From Cytobacillus massiliigabonensis (GTDB lineage Bacteria; Bacillota; Bacilli; Bacillales; Cytobacillaceae): 50,427 nt of DNA. The stretch covers positions 2,376,550 to 2,426,976 of the forward strand of contig NZ_LT904904.1 in assembly GCF_900199725.1 (NCBI RefSeq). Direction: 5' to 3'. The position numbers and the translations under genes are program-made. Each line of letters begins with the position of its first letter. Position 1 is the first letter of the stretch. This document shows positions 27,015-35,376 of the stretch, in pieces. The notes below the pieces were generated by a model. That model made no database searches. It was not told the DNA's origin and saw nothing but the letters and a program-made list of their open reading frames with translations.

Positions 27015-27584
27015 ATGAATACATTCATTTATATGGTAAGACACGGGGATTCACCAAAAGAAGGAAATGAAAGAACTAGAGTCCTAACTGAAAAAGGAAA
27101 ACTAGATGCTGAAAAAATAACTGGTGTATTGAAGGATGAAGGGATTAATGCTGTTATATCAAGTCCATTCACGCGTTCAATTTTAACCGTTGAGCCCTTA
27201 GCAAAACATATAGGACAAGAGGTTTTAGTAATTGAAGAATTAAAAGAGAGAATTTTTTCTTCAAAAGACAAACGGATGTCTGATAAGGAATTACTTCCTT
27301 TATTGGAAAAGTCGTACTTGGACCCGAATTTCTCATTAGTTGGAGGGGAATCGAATACCGTCTGTCAAAAAAGAGCTGTAAAAGTTTTAAAAGAATTATT
27401 AACTACATATAGAGGGCAAAAAGTAGTAATCGGCACTCACGGAGCAGTTATGACTTTGATGATGGGGTATTATGATATAAACTATGATTTGGCTTTTCTG
27501 CATAGCACATCTAAACCTGATATTTATAGAATGGTGTTTAATGATCAGGAGTTAGTTGGGATTAATAGACTATGGGATAAATAA
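27015..27584 (+). CDS. Histidine phosphatase family protein
   Basis: Phosphoglycerate-mutase-like phosphatase of 189 aa. RHG motif in YMVRHGDSPKEG (His10), ISSPFTRSILTVEPLA with its substrate Arg, an acidic residue in IEELKERIF, and the second catalytic His in VVIGTHGAVMTLM. The ATG at 27015 has GAGGAG six bases upstream; a longer in-frame start at 26934 has no ribosome site. Alone, followed by a terminator. The substrate is unknown. Confidence 0.85.
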   Translation: MNTFIYMVRHGDSPKEGNERTRVLTEKGKLDAEKITGVLKDEGINAVISSPFTRSILTVEPLAKHIGQEVLVIEELKERIFSSKDKRMSDKELLPLLEKSYLDPNFSLVGGESNTVCQKRAVKVLKELLTTYRGQKVVIGTHGAVMTLMMGYYDINYDLAFLHSTSKPDIYRMVFNDQELVGINRLWDK

Positions 27585-27639
27585 AATTTTTGTTCTTAAC
27601 GCTATGATCACCGGATAATTTCTTTAGGTATAGTATAGT

Positions 27640-27676
27640 AAAGCACAGGTAGGGAACCTGTGCTTTATTATTTTTT
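27640..27676 (+). terminator. Intrinsic terminator
   Basis: AAAGCACAGGT / ACCTGTGCTTT perfect arms around AGGGA, then ATTATTTTTT. Confidence 0.92.
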
Positions 27677-27829
27677 ATAGTCATTTTAATGAAAGAATAT
27701 TAACCGGAATATTCAGTCTGTTATTATCGTTTTGTTATTTTTCATCTATTGAGCATTTTCTTATCATTTATTATTCTTTTAATAGTATTTCGTAAAGTTA
27801 TATCTTATCGGGAATTGGAGGATATAAAT

Positions 27830-28804
27830 GTGAAACGCAGGAAAGTATTAAAGTGGGTTTCATTTCTAATTCTATTTTTAATCTTGTTTATTTTTGTTAA
27901 TAACAGCGTTATCTTTACAAAGACACGAATGGATGAGCCGATTCTTTTAGCCCATCGCGGTTTGGCACAAACTTTTGATATGGATGGAATAACAGGTGAA
28001 ACCTGTACGGCGGAGCGTATATATGAGCCGGAACATCCATATCTTGAAAATACGATCCCTTCCATGAAAGCTGCATTTGATGCTGGGGCCGATATTGTAG
28101 AAGTAGATGTGCACGTTACAAAAGATGGGGAGTTTGCAATTTTCCATGATTGGACCCTTGATTGCAGAACGGATGGCAAAGGTACTACGAGAGATTATAC
28201 AATGGATGAATTGAAGCAATTGGATGTGGGCTATGGGTATACGGCAGATAATGGGAATACATTTCCGTTTCGTGGCAAAGGAGTAGGTCTAATGCCTACG
28301 CTCGATGAAGTATTATCTGAATTTCCAGAGAAGTCATTTTTAATTCATATTAAAAGCAATGATCGAAATGAAGGAATTCAGCTATCTAAGTACCTTTCTA
28401 AGTACTCAGATGATAGGTTTAGAAATCTTTCTGTATATGGTGGGGATGAACCAATAGCTGCCTTAAAGGAAAAACTTCCTAAATTACGTGTCATGTCAAA
28501 GGAAACGCTGAAGAGTTGTTTGCTGCCCTATTTAACAGCAGGCTGGACTGGACATGTTCCTTCGTCATGTAAAAATACTCAACTTCACATCCCAGAAAAA
28601 TATGCACCATTTTTGTGGGGATTTCCTGATAAGTTTCTAAACAGAATGGATCGAGTGAATACAAGGGTCTTCCTTGTTGCGGGTGACGGCGGATGGTCAG
28701 AAGGTTTTGATACAGTACAAGACCTGAAGCGTATTCCAGAAAAATATAATGGCGGCATATGGACTAATCGAATTGATGTGATTGCACCTTTCTTAGATGA
28801 ATAA
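27830..28804 (+). CDS. Membrane-anchored glycerophosphodiester phosphodiesterase family protein
   Basis: GDPD-family phosphodiesterase, 324 aa from the GTG at 27830 (eight bases after GGAGG); an earlier TTG at 27749 would add 27 residues including another hydrophobic stretch. One N-terminal membrane segment (about 9-24). Catalytic residues: His42-Arg43 in LLAHRG, Glu91 and Asp93 in VEVDVH, His106 in IFHDW. The catalytic domain should lie outside the membrane and hydrolyse glycerophosphodiesters or related polymers; the insertion near 48-68 (with an extra Cys) is unusual. Confidence 0.85.
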   Translation: MKRRKVLKWVSFLILFLILFIFVNNSVIFTKTRMDEPILLAHRGLAQTFDMDGITGETCTAERIYEPEHPYLENTIPSMKAAFDAGADIVEVDVHVTKDGEFAIFHDWTLDCRTDGKGTTRDYTMDELKQLDVGYGYTADNGNTFPFRGKGVGLMPTLDEVLSEFPEKSFLIHIKSNDRNEGIQLSKYLSKYSDDRFRNLSVYGGDEPIAALKEKLPKLRVMSKETLKSCLLPYLTAGWTGHVPSSCKNTQLHIPEKYAPFLWGFPDKFLNRMDRVNTRVFLVAGDGGWSEGFDTVQDLKRIPEKYNGGIWTNRIDVIAPFLDE

Positions 28805-28890
28805 GTTCCATTAAATTAGATTCTTAGTTGTCTCTGAACAAAATGAAAAAGGTATTGTTCTAATTTGCACCACATTTTTATGTAAATGGA

Positions 28891-28938
28891 TGAAGAGTTG
28901 TAGGTCCAGTAAGGATTTGCGGCTCTTATTTTTTTTCG
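28891..28938 (+). terminator. Weak terminator
   Basis: GAAGAG / CTCTT outer pairing with an imperfect inner stem, then a run of eight T. Confidence 0.5.
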
Positions 28939-28995
28939 GGTAACGGATTTGCTTAACTGAATATGAATAATCGGTAATATATTTTCAGAAAAGTC

Positions 28996-29024
28996 TTGAC
29001 AATATATACCCCTGCGTATATATT
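28996..29024 (+). promoter_or_regulatory. Promoter and palindromic operator of the arsR-like gene
   Basis: TTGACA, 17 bases, TATATT. A palindrome ATATATAC-N6-GTATATAT (29002-29023) fills the spacer and enters the -10 box, so a repressor bound there would block RNA polymerase. It probably binds the ArsR-type protein encoded 44 bases downstream. Confidence 0.8.
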
Positions 29025-29067
29025 GAATATAACCAAAAGGTTATATGTTAGAAATGAGGGAAGGATA

Positions 29068-29394
29068 ATGCCAGATATTTATCGTGCATTAGGGGATTCA
29101 ACGAGACGGCGTATACTAAGTATGCTTAAACAAGGAAACAAAACCCAAAAGGAGATCGTCGAAGCATTTGATATCTCTCAACCAGCAATTAAGAAGCATT
29201 TGAATATTCTATTGGAGGAAAATCTCATTTCAGAGAGCTTAAAAGGGAAGTATCGTATTTATTCAATAAATTTCAATTCCCTACAATTTGCTATCCATGA
29301 AATGCTTCTTTTCACCAGAGAATTACTTGATGACCAGCTTGTCAGTTTGAAAAATTATGTGGAAAAGGGAGAGTTTCAAGATGAACATGATTAA
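29068..29394 (+). CDS. ArsR-family transcriptional regulator
   Basis: Winged-helix ArsR/SmtB repressor of 108 aa: IYRALGDSTRRRILSMLKQG, then KTQKEIVEAFDISQPAIKKH as recognition helix. No CxC metal-binding motif, so not a classical arsenic sensor; it belongs to the autorepressor type paired with SRPBCC proteins (SdpR-like). ATG at 29068 behind GAGGGAAGG. Overlaps the next gene by 14 bases. Confidence 0.88.
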   Translation: MPDIYRALGDSTRRRILSMLKQGNKTQKEIVEAFDISQPAIKKHLNILLEENLISESLKGKYRIYSINFNSLQFAIHEMLLFTRELLDDQLVSLKNYVEKGEFQDEHD

Positions 29395-30079
29395 TGATAC
29401 TGTAAAGAGTGTGATCGTTATTAATGCGCCTTTAAAGCAGGTTTGGGATGCATTAACTATGCCTGAGCATTTAAATCGCTGGTATACCAAAAATGCTGAG
29501 ATAGAATTTCGAATTGGTGGAAAAGGTTATATGAATCATGGCTGGGGAGCTGTATCTGAAGGGATATTTACAGAAATTGATGCGATGAAACGATTTGTAC
29601 TTCAAAGTCTTGATGGGGATTTTACAACCATTACTTCTTTAGAAAAAGTTGAAAATGGGATAGAGGTGAGCATTGAATATCAAGCATCTTTTATGGCTGA
29701 AATGAATAAAGCTGCAAAGGAAAATATGCTGTTCGGCACATATCAATTCTTAGAAAATCTTAAGAGTGTCTATGAAACTGGTATAGATATTCGGTCAAAT
29801 TTGTGGAAATCATGGATTGGTATTGTACACACAACAAATGACGGGGTTAAAGGAACAAGAGTCTTACAGGTGAAGGAAGGTTCACCATCCGCAGCTGCTG
29901 GAATTAAAACGGATGACATTATCATGGAAATCGATGGAGCAGAAATTACAGGGTACGAGTTATTTGAAAGAGCTTTGAATAAAAAAGCTGTAAATAGCAC
30001 TATTTCCATAACTATAAGAAGAAATGATGAAAGGCTACAGGTAAACTGCCTTGTAGATGCGTATCCTGTACCTTATTAA
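29381..30079 (+). CDS. SRPBCC (AHSA1-like) domain fused to a PDZ domain
   Basis: 232 aa: residues about 1-140 are an SRPBCC ligand-binding fold (VIVINAPLKQVWDALTMPEH, RWYTKNAEIEFRIGGKG), and about 150-232 a PDZ domain (VLQVKEGSPSAAAGIKTDDI, IMEIDGAEITGYELFERAL). ATG at 29381 overlaps the arsR-like gene. No signal peptide or membrane helix, so this PDZ domain is cytoplasmic, which is unusual because bacterial PDZ domains mostly sit on exported proteases. The pair with ArsR is common; the PDZ addition is not known to me. Confidence 0.82.
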   Translation: MNMINDTVKSVIVINAPLKQVWDALTMPEHLNRWYTKNAEIEFRIGGKGYMNHGWGAVSEGIFTEIDAMKRFVLQSLDGDFTTITSLEKVENGIEVSIEYQASFMAEMNKAAKENMLFGTYQFLENLKSVYETGIDIRSNLWKSWIGIVHTTNDGVKGTRVLQVKEGSPSAAAGIKTDDIIMEIDGAEITGYELFERALNKKAVNSTISITIRRNDERLQVNCLVDAYPVPY

Positions 30080-30179
30080 GATTTTAGGGAGAAGAATACT
30101 TCTGCTTATGAACGAACAATTACATGAGTCAATGAGAGGCAAATAGTTTCTATTAAATATATAGTAAGACTTACCGGTG

Positions 30180-30208
30180 TTGACAAACATTTCAAAAAAT
30201 TATATGAT
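30180..30208 (+). promoter_or_regulatory. SigA-type promoter of cdd
   Basis: TTGACA, 17 bases, TATGAT. Between it and cdd lie a small hairpin (GCCAAT / ATTGGC, 30218-30235) and a 14-codon GTG-started frame (30248-30292) overlapping the cdd start. Confidence 0.8.
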
Positions 30209-30284
30209 ATAAATCCTGCCAATTTTATGATTGGCGTTAAGGGGACTGTGAAAAGTTCATTCTTCTTTGAAAGGGATGGATCAT

Positions 30285-30683
30285 ATGAATAAAGAACAAT
30301 TAGTTGAAAGTGCACGTAAAATGAAGAATAGAGCCTATGTACCTTATTCCAAATTTCCAGTTGGAGCTGCGTTATTGCTAAAAGATGGTACAGTCATTAA
30401 TGGTGTGAACGTGGAAAATGTTTCCTTTGGTGCTACAAATTGTGCTGAGAGAACAGCTATTTTCACTGCTATAGCAAATGGATATAAAAAAGGGGATTTC
30501 CAAGCAATAGCTGTATCAGGTGATACGATGGATTTTCTTCCGCCATGCAGTATTTGCAGACAAGTTTTAGCTGAATTCTGTTTACCAGACATGCCAGTTT
30601 ATTTAACAAACGAGAAGAAGGATATATTAGAAATAACCTTAAGGGAATTATTACCATATGCATTCACAGATTTAGAAATGTAA
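30285..30683 (+). CDS. cdd: Cytidine deaminase
   Basis: Homotetrameric-type cytidine deaminase, 132 aa, converting cytidine and deoxycytidine to uridine forms in pyrimidine salvage. Zinc site: Cys53 and catalytic Glu55 in TNCAERTAIF, Cys88 and Cys91 in PPCSICRQVL. YVPYSKFPVGAALL (19-32) is the family opening. ATG at 30285 after AAAGGGATGG. In other Bacillus it usually lies with era and dgkA; here it stands alone, so this may be a second copy. Confidence 0.93.
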   Translation: MNKEQLVESARKMKNRAYVPYSKFPVGAALLLKDGTVINGVNVENVSFGATNCAERTAIFTAIANGYKKGDFQAIAVSGDTMDFLPPCSICRQVLAEFCLPDMPVYLTNEKKDILEITLRELLPYAFTDLEM

Positions 30684-30756
30684 ATATAGTACTCATCCAA
30701 ATTAAATAAAAGTAGGGCAAGTTTTGATTACTATTCTCTCAAAACATGCTCTTCTG

Positions 30757-30812
30757 TAAAAAAGGGAAAAAAGAACAACTAGGATGCACTTTTTTCTCTT
30801 TTTTGTTTTTCT
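30757..30812 (+). terminator. A/T-rich terminator after cdd
   Basis: AAAAAAGGGAAAAAAG pairs imperfectly with CTTTTTTCTCTTTTTT around a 15-base loop, and T-rich sequence follows. Confidence 0.7.
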
Positions 30813-30957
30813 AGTAATACGGCTGATTAATTACTGCTCAAACAGAATCAAGAAAGCTGCCCTCTGCTATTTAAGCAAGAACGCCTCCCCAAGCTCATCA
30901 TATGCGTCCTTGTAATCGAATGTAAATGGAATCCGATGTTATAAGCAAAATTTTCCT

Positions 30958-31866
30958 TTATTTATTCTCAGTTTCAATAATTGGATAACTTTTAACAAAG
31001 TTAATAAATTCTTTTAAATTATTGCTCACATCTGTGTCGCCTTTACGGCTGCAAATATAAATAGGTCTTTTTATGTCAATCCCTTTAACTATTACTCTGC
31101 CTATTTCATTGCGTTTTAAATGGTCTCTGACGGCAAGTGCTGGAGCAAGCATTGTGCCATATCCCGCAATAACTGAACGGACCGATTCATTTAGCCCGTG
31201 AAATTGCAAGCCAATATTTGGCAGCGGAACTCTGTGAATTTTACATAAGGAAAATAGTATTTCCCTTGTTGAACTCCCTTCCTCCCTAAATAAAAAAGGC
31301 TCGGACATTAACTCCCTTAATTCAACTTCTTTTCCATCGTATTTATGGCCATGTGGGACTATAAACCAAAAATCTAAATCCATTAAGTGTTCATGATATA
31401 ATTCTGGGCTGTTCCATTCCTCTTTCACCACGAATGCTAAATCAGTCTTGTAATGAAGCAATTGTTCGATCACTTGATTAGAATTACCGCTAAAGAGGTT
31501 TACTTTTAATGTTGGAAAATGCTTCTTATAATTTGCTAACCAAATGGGCAATAAAAAATTTGCTGGCAAATAGGTAGAGGATATTCGCAGTTCTTGTAGA
31601 ACTCCATTTTTTAGTTGAATTAACTTACTTTCAATATCCATTTCCATATCGAACAATTTTTCTGCATGTCTGACTAAAAATTCTCCTTCTTTAGTAAGTT
31701 TTATACCTCCTCCTTTCGTTTCTACTAGCTTTAATCCTGTTTCTTTTTCTAAATTCCTAATTTGAACGCTTATAGCTGGCTGACTAATAGAAAGTGAATC
31801 AGCAGCCTTAGTAACACTTTTTAAAGCAGCCACTTTAGTAAATATACGCAAGGCATGGAGGTTCAT
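30958..31866 (-). CDS. LysR-family transcriptional regulator
   Basis: LysR regulator of 302 aa, with N-terminal winged helix (1-60: LHALRIFTKVAALKSVTKAA, LSISQPAISVQIRNLE) and a periplasmic-binding-like effector domain (about 90-295). Close in pattern to the CysL/CbbR-type branch. Divergent from a TauE/SafE transporter gene with 107 bases between, so it most likely regulates it. The effector is unknown; a sulphur compound is possible given the transporter family. Confidence 0.88.
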   Translation of the reverse strand: MNLHALRIFTKVAALKSVTKAADSLSISQPAISVQIRNLEKETGLKLVETKGGGIKLTKEGEFLVRHAEKLFDMEMDIESKLIQLKNGVLQELRISSTYLPANFLLPIWLANYKKHFPTLKVNLFSGNSNQVIEQLLHYKTDLAFVVKEEWNSPELYHEHLMDLDFWFIVPHGHKYDGKEVELRELMSEPFLFREEGSSTREILFSLCKIHRVPLPNIGLQFHGLNESVRSVIAGYGTMLAPALAVRDHLKRNEIGRVIVKGIDIKRPIYICSRKGDTDVSNNLKEFINFVKSYPIIETENK

Positions 31867-31914
31867 AGAGCCACCCTTTCATAAATTTTTTTTATGAATA
31901 TACAATAAATATAT

Positions 31915-31935
31915 ATTAGATTTATTAAAACTAAT
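31915..31935. promoter_or_regulatory. Candidate LysR box
   Basis: ATTAG, 11 bases, CTAAT: a dyad of the T-N11-A class in the middle of the divergent LysR/TauE intergenic region. Very A/T-rich surroundings lower the weight of the match. Confidence 0.45.
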
Positions 31936-31973
31936 TATATATCCTTTTATCATAAAGAAAAAAGGAGTTTACT

Positions 31974-32807
31974 ATGAAAAAACAGACCTTAATTTTTTCT
32001 CTTGTTATTGTTTTCCTTTTGCTGAGCTTGGGACCATCATTAACTAGTATTTCAATCTCCAATACAAACCTTATTATCTTATGTTTTATTGGTATTGTGT
32101 CATCTTTTGTTGGTACACTCGCTGGAGGTGGGGGTCTCATAACAATTCCAGCGATGATGTTAATTGGTATTCCGATTCAAACAAGTATAGCTACAAATAA
32201 ATTTTCTTCAGGTATAGCAGCATTTTCTAGTGTATTTTATCTAATCCGGCGTAAGGATCTGCATATAAATGCAATATACGCAGAAATATTAATAGCATGT
32301 ATAGGTGGTGCTATTGGAGCTTTAATTACTTCTTACCTTTCCGCAAAAACTATGAATATGATTGGGTTATTTCTTCTTATTTTTGCATTGGCAGTTACAA
32401 TTAAAAATAGGGAATGGATTAATACAGTTCAAACGCAAAAAAAAGAATCTCCTACAAAAAGGTGGAGATCTTTCATTTCTTTTTCTATAGCTGTTTATGA
32501 TGGAGGATTTGGCCCTGGATCTTCTACATTTGGTATAATCCATAACATGAAGCAAAGTAACACCTATCTAAAAGCAGTCCAAATGACAAGAGTTTTAATT
32601 TTTGGAAGTTGTACGGGTGGATTTATCATTTTTTATCATACTGGTTTCCTGCAATGGACTTATGCAATCACAATGGCAATTGGTACTATAATTGGTTCTC
32701 AATTAGGGCTTCTTGTCTTACCTAAAATTTCACATAGAACGGCTAAAATATTGTTAATTACAATTTTGTGTCTATTGATTACGCAGATGGTTTTAAAATT
32801 TATTTAG
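31974..32807 (+). CDS. TauE/SafE-family sulfite/sulfonate exporter-like permease
   Basis: Membrane protein of 277 aa with eight hydrophobic helices. The repeated TauE/SafE motifs are present: FVGTLAGGGGLITIPAMMLI (about 44-63) and the second-half counterpart YDGGFGPGSSTFGI (about 174-187). Start ATG behind AAAAGGAG. Members move sulfite, sulfonates or organic anions; the divergent LysR gene suggests inducible control. The exact substrate is unknown. Confidence 0.85.
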   Translation: MKKQTLIFSLVIVFLLLSLGPSLTSISISNTNLIILCFIGIVSSFVGTLAGGGGLITIPAMMLIGIPIQTSIATNKFSSGIAAFSSVFYLIRRKDLHINAIYAEILIACIGGAIGALITSYLSAKTMNMIGLFLLIFALAVTIKNREWINTVQTQKKESPTKRWRSFISFSIAVYDGGFGPGSSTFGIIHNMKQSNTYLKAVQMTRVLIFGSCTGGFIIFYHTGFLQWTYAITMAIGTIIGSQLGLLVLPKISHRTAKILLITILCLLITQMVLKFI

Positions 32808-32971
32808 AGCTTTCTTATTGACTATAGGTTTAGGTTTAATGAAGAAGCTTTTTGCATTTGCATTATAGAATTAAGTTAAGAACCATTATTATTTTTAGAT
32901 AGGTAAAATATGCCGTTTGAGATGCAAAGAAGGGTATACATAGAAAAATAGATATTCTAATTTTTTATTTT

Positions 32972-33436
32972 TTAATATGACTTCTTTCGTAGAGGATCTA
33001 TTAGTTTAGCTTGGAACAGGTAGTTTAGAATTGCTACCGCAATACTTAGAAAAAACAGCTGTTTTCTGCTCATTCGTACCATTTTATATACGCCTAGTTT
33101 CTCCGCTAATGTTGTTAATGGGTATGCAAACAAGTAGTCAGCACCAATATTGGTCAGTAAATACAGCCAGAATCTTTTGTACGTTAATTTAAAAATCCAG
33201 AAGTTTATCATCGTAAATGGACCAAAAACAAAAGAGATATCTGTTGCAAACTTTGGAAAAATAGGATTCTTAACTATCCACCATTTTAATTCCCGGGATA
33301 GTTCACTAATTAGTGCAATGACTAAGTTACTAAAAATAATAGTAGGTAAATACAAAAGAAATGAAAGCTTTCCAAGCTTCGCTGCAGAAAACCACGGTAA
33401 AATTAGTAACAAATACATTTTCCACTTCTTTTTCAT
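32972..33436 (-). CDS. Uncharacterised membrane protein
   Basis: 154 aa with four likely helices (about 8-24, 27-44, 68-84, 123-140), basic ends and several Trp/Phe-rich patches. ATG behind AGGAGGTATTAA. I recall similar unnamed Bacillus membrane proteins but no family name. Monocistronic. Confidence 0.7.
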   Translation of the reverse strand: MKKKWKMYLLLILPWFSAAKLGKLSFLLYLPTIIFSNLVIALISELSRELKWWIVKNPIFPKFATDISFVFGPFTMINFWIFKLTYKRFWLYLLTNIGADYLFAYPLTTLAEKLGVYKMVRMSRKQLFFLSIAVAILNYLFQAKLIDPLRKKSY

Positions 33437-33608
33437 TTAATACCTCCTTAGGCTGGGGAACTATCTATGAAAGCAAAAATATTTGTGGACAATGCTATTA
33501 TTTGCTAATTAATCTACAATATCCATTTTTTATATAGACCCGAACTTCTTTTCACAACAGTGGAAGAGAATATCTTATTTAATCTAAATAAGTATTCTCT
33601 ATTTAAAC

Positions 33609-33695
33609 AATAAAACCCACTATACTGAACTGCACCTCAATTGTTTGATGATTACTAACAATTGGAGTGCAGTTCAATACGAAGTGGGTTTTATT
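33609..33695. terminator. Nested palindrome acting as a terminator after aspS
   Basis: Outer perfect 13-base arms AATAAAACCCACT / AGTGGGTTTTATT enclose a second inverted repeat of two 20-base arms (33626-33645 and 33657-33676) around an 11-base loop. The outer stem has A- and T-rich sides, so it can terminate in either direction; it lies 21 bases past the aspS stop. Confidence 0.75.
33626..33676. mobile_element. Mini inverted repeat with IS3-type ends
   Basis: A 51-bp unit beginning TGAACTGCAC and ending GTGCAGTTCA, with AATTGTT / AACAATT inside. Its right arm agrees at about 16 of the first 22 positions with the terminal repeat of the IS3 element at the window end, including TGAACTGC and TGTTAG. 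It looks like two IS3-family ends brought together, inserted in the loop of an older terminator. No coding capacity. Confidence 0.5.
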
Positions 33696-33716
33696 AATAA
33701 TAAATTTATAGGCCAT

Positions 33717-35009
33717 TTACGGTGTTAATCTGTGAATGTCCCGTGGAAAAGCACTTGCCTCCCTAACGTTCTTTAATCCAAGCAGTCTTGCAGTTAAACG
33801 TTCCAGTCCAATAGCAAAACCTCCGTGCGGCGGAACACCATATTTGAAAGTGTTTAAATAATTTAGGAAGCATTCTTCATTAAGACCTTTTTCTCTGATT
33901 GATTCTATAAGCATTTCATATTCGTGAATCCGTTCCCCGCCAGACGTGATTTCGAGGCCTTTAAATAATAGGTCAAATGACTTGGTTAGTCCATTTTCCG
34001 AAGGCATCGTATACATAGGTCTATTTTCTTTTGGATACTTTGTAATAAAGACAAATTCACTCCCCAGTGTATCTTTTATATATTTTGCAATGAGTTTTTC
34101 ACCTTCAGCATTTAGGTCACCATCTGGCATTTTTTTATTATATCGAGTTTTTATAATTTCTCTTGCTTCATGTATTGTTAATTTTGGAATTTCTGTAATA
34201 GTTGGTACCTCAATTCCCAAAAGATTTAACTCGTTTTTATTTTTTTCTTTTACTTTTTCAAACATATATTTTATGATCTCAGTTTCAAGCTCCATTAATT
34301 CTTCAAAACCATCAATAAAACCAATTTCAACATCCAAAGATATATATTCATTTAAATGTCTTGATGAGTTGTGTTCTTCTGCTCGGTAAACAGATCCAAT
34401 TTCAAATACACGCTCAAGACCTGAAGCCACCATCATCTGTTTGTAAAATTGGGGAGATTGTGCAAGAAATGCCTCTTTTCCTAAATAATTCAATTTAAAA
34501 ACATTGGCCCCACCCTCGGCACCTTGAGAAACGATTTTCGGTGTGAAAATTCTGGTGAATCCTAAGTTTGTTAAGTATTCACGAAATGCTTCTTCAAGGG
34601 TTGATAGTATTTTAAAAATCGAAGCTACTTTTTCATGACGAAGGGATAATACCCGATGATTTAATAGGTTCTCAAGACCTGTATTTATTTCTTTTTTATT
34701 TACCTCGAAAGGCAGTAAACTATTTTTGTTAATCACTTTCACTGAATTTGTTAACAGTTCAACGCCAAGTGATGTTTGTTTTGTAGAAACAACTTTTCCA
34801 ATCGCTTCTATCACACTTTCTGTTTCTAAATTGAACCCAGCAAGTTCTCCTTCTAATACACATTGTATTTCACCGGTTCGCTCTCTTATAACTAAAAAAC
34901 TGATGTTTCCAAGGTGCCTAACTCTTTTTGCCCAGCCCTGCACTTTTATCGTTTCGCCAACTTTTTTAATACACTCTTTGGCGAGTGTACGTTTTAGATT
35001 TGTATACAT
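33717..35009 (-). CDS. aspS: Archaeal-type aspartyl-tRNA synthetase
   Basis: Class IIb synthetase of the short archaeal/eukaryotic AspRS type, 430 aa, without the bacterial GAD insertion. OB-fold anticodon domain about 1-105 (VQGWAKRVRHLGNISFLVIR). Class II motif 2 is VYRAEEHNSSRHLNEY and motif 3 GGFAIGLERLTARLLGL. AFLAQSPQFYKQ is the aspartate/asparagine-pocket region. The core start is the ATG at 35009 after GGAGGG; a GTG at 35069 with a better ribosome site would add 20 acidic residues including five Asp. A T-box with an Asp (GAC) specifier precedes it. It may charge tRNA-Asp only, or also tRNA-Asn; this cannot be told. Confidence 0.9.
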   Translation of the reverse strand: MYTNLKRTLAKECIKKVGETIKVQGWAKRVRHLGNISFLVIRERTGEIQCVLEGELAGFNLETESVIEAIGKVVSTKQTSLGVELLTNSVKVINKNSLLPFEVNKKEINTGLENLLNHRVLSLRHEKVASIFKILSTLEEAFREYLTNLGFTRIFTPKIVSQGAEGGANVFKLNYLGKEAFLAQSPQFYKQMMVASGLERVFEIGSVYRAEEHNSSRHLNEYISLDVEIGFIDGFEELMELETEIIKYMFEKVKEKNKNELNLLGIEVPTITEIPKLTIHEAREIIKTRYNKKMPDGDLNAEGEKLIAKYIKDTLGSEFVFITKYPKENRPMYTMPSENGLTKSFDLLFKGLEITSGGERIHEYEMLIESIREKGLNEECFLNYLNTFKYGVPPHGGFAIGLERLTARLLGLKNVREASAFPRDIHRLTP

Positions 35010-35085
35010 GATTTTCCCTCCAAAATAGTTTAATTTTTGATTTTTTTCATCATCATCGTCATCATTCACGTACACTCACCTCCTT
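35010..35085 (-). other. In-frame Asp-codon run with its own ribosome site before aspS
   Basis: AAGGAGG (35079-35085) stands nine bases before GTG (35069). That frame reads V-N-D-D-D-D-D-E-K-N-Q-K-L-N and runs without a stop into aspS. In another frame the same bases give a 12-codon ORF starting MMTMMM. Either an acidic N-terminal extension or a coding leader. Confidence 0.5.
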
Positions 35086-35090
35086 AAATT

Positions 35091-35345
35091 AAAAAAAGCA
35101 CCCGCCCCTGACAATTTGTCAGGGACGAGAGCTTATCTCGCGGTACCACCCTAATTGCTGCAAATGCAGCCACCTCATTGCTTTTTAACGGCAGCAAACC
35201 GTCTATCCTTACTTATTTTCAGGATAACACTCACAGATGTCTTTCAATCATTATTTAACACAATCTTTTCAGCTGCCGATTGCTCTCTAATGTTAAAGGG
35301 AATGATTTACTTTTCCTGTTCACCGTTTTATGAATATTATAAAAA
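35091..35345 (-). ncRNA. T-box riboswitch (Asp, GAC specifier) in the aspS leader
   Basis: The conserved T-box AGGGTGGTACCGCG is at 35152-35139. It is followed by a CCCTGACA / TGTCAGGG terminator stem (35106-35124) and a run of seven T. Upstream, Stem I closes with CAGGA / TCCTG. The specifier loop has AGTA on its 5' side and GAAAGACATC on its 3' side, below an AATCATT / AATGATT helix; the triplet in the specifier position is GAC (35241-35239), an Asp codon. Uncharged tRNA-Asp should bind and allow antitermination. Confidence 0.93.
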
Positions 35346-35347
35346 GT

Positions 35348-35376
35348 ATTATATCCTTACCTCTATGTATTTTCAA
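35348..35376 (-). promoter_or_regulatory. SigA-type promoter of the T-box leader
   Basis: On the minus strand TTGAAA (35376-35371), 17 bases, TATAAT (35353-35348). Confidence 0.85.

Noticed and set aside
27805..28219. Two minus-strand frames opposite the GDPD gene
   Set aside because: Antisense to a gene with a complete catalytic pattern; composition (Ser/Cys/Ile-rich) is typical of antisense reading.
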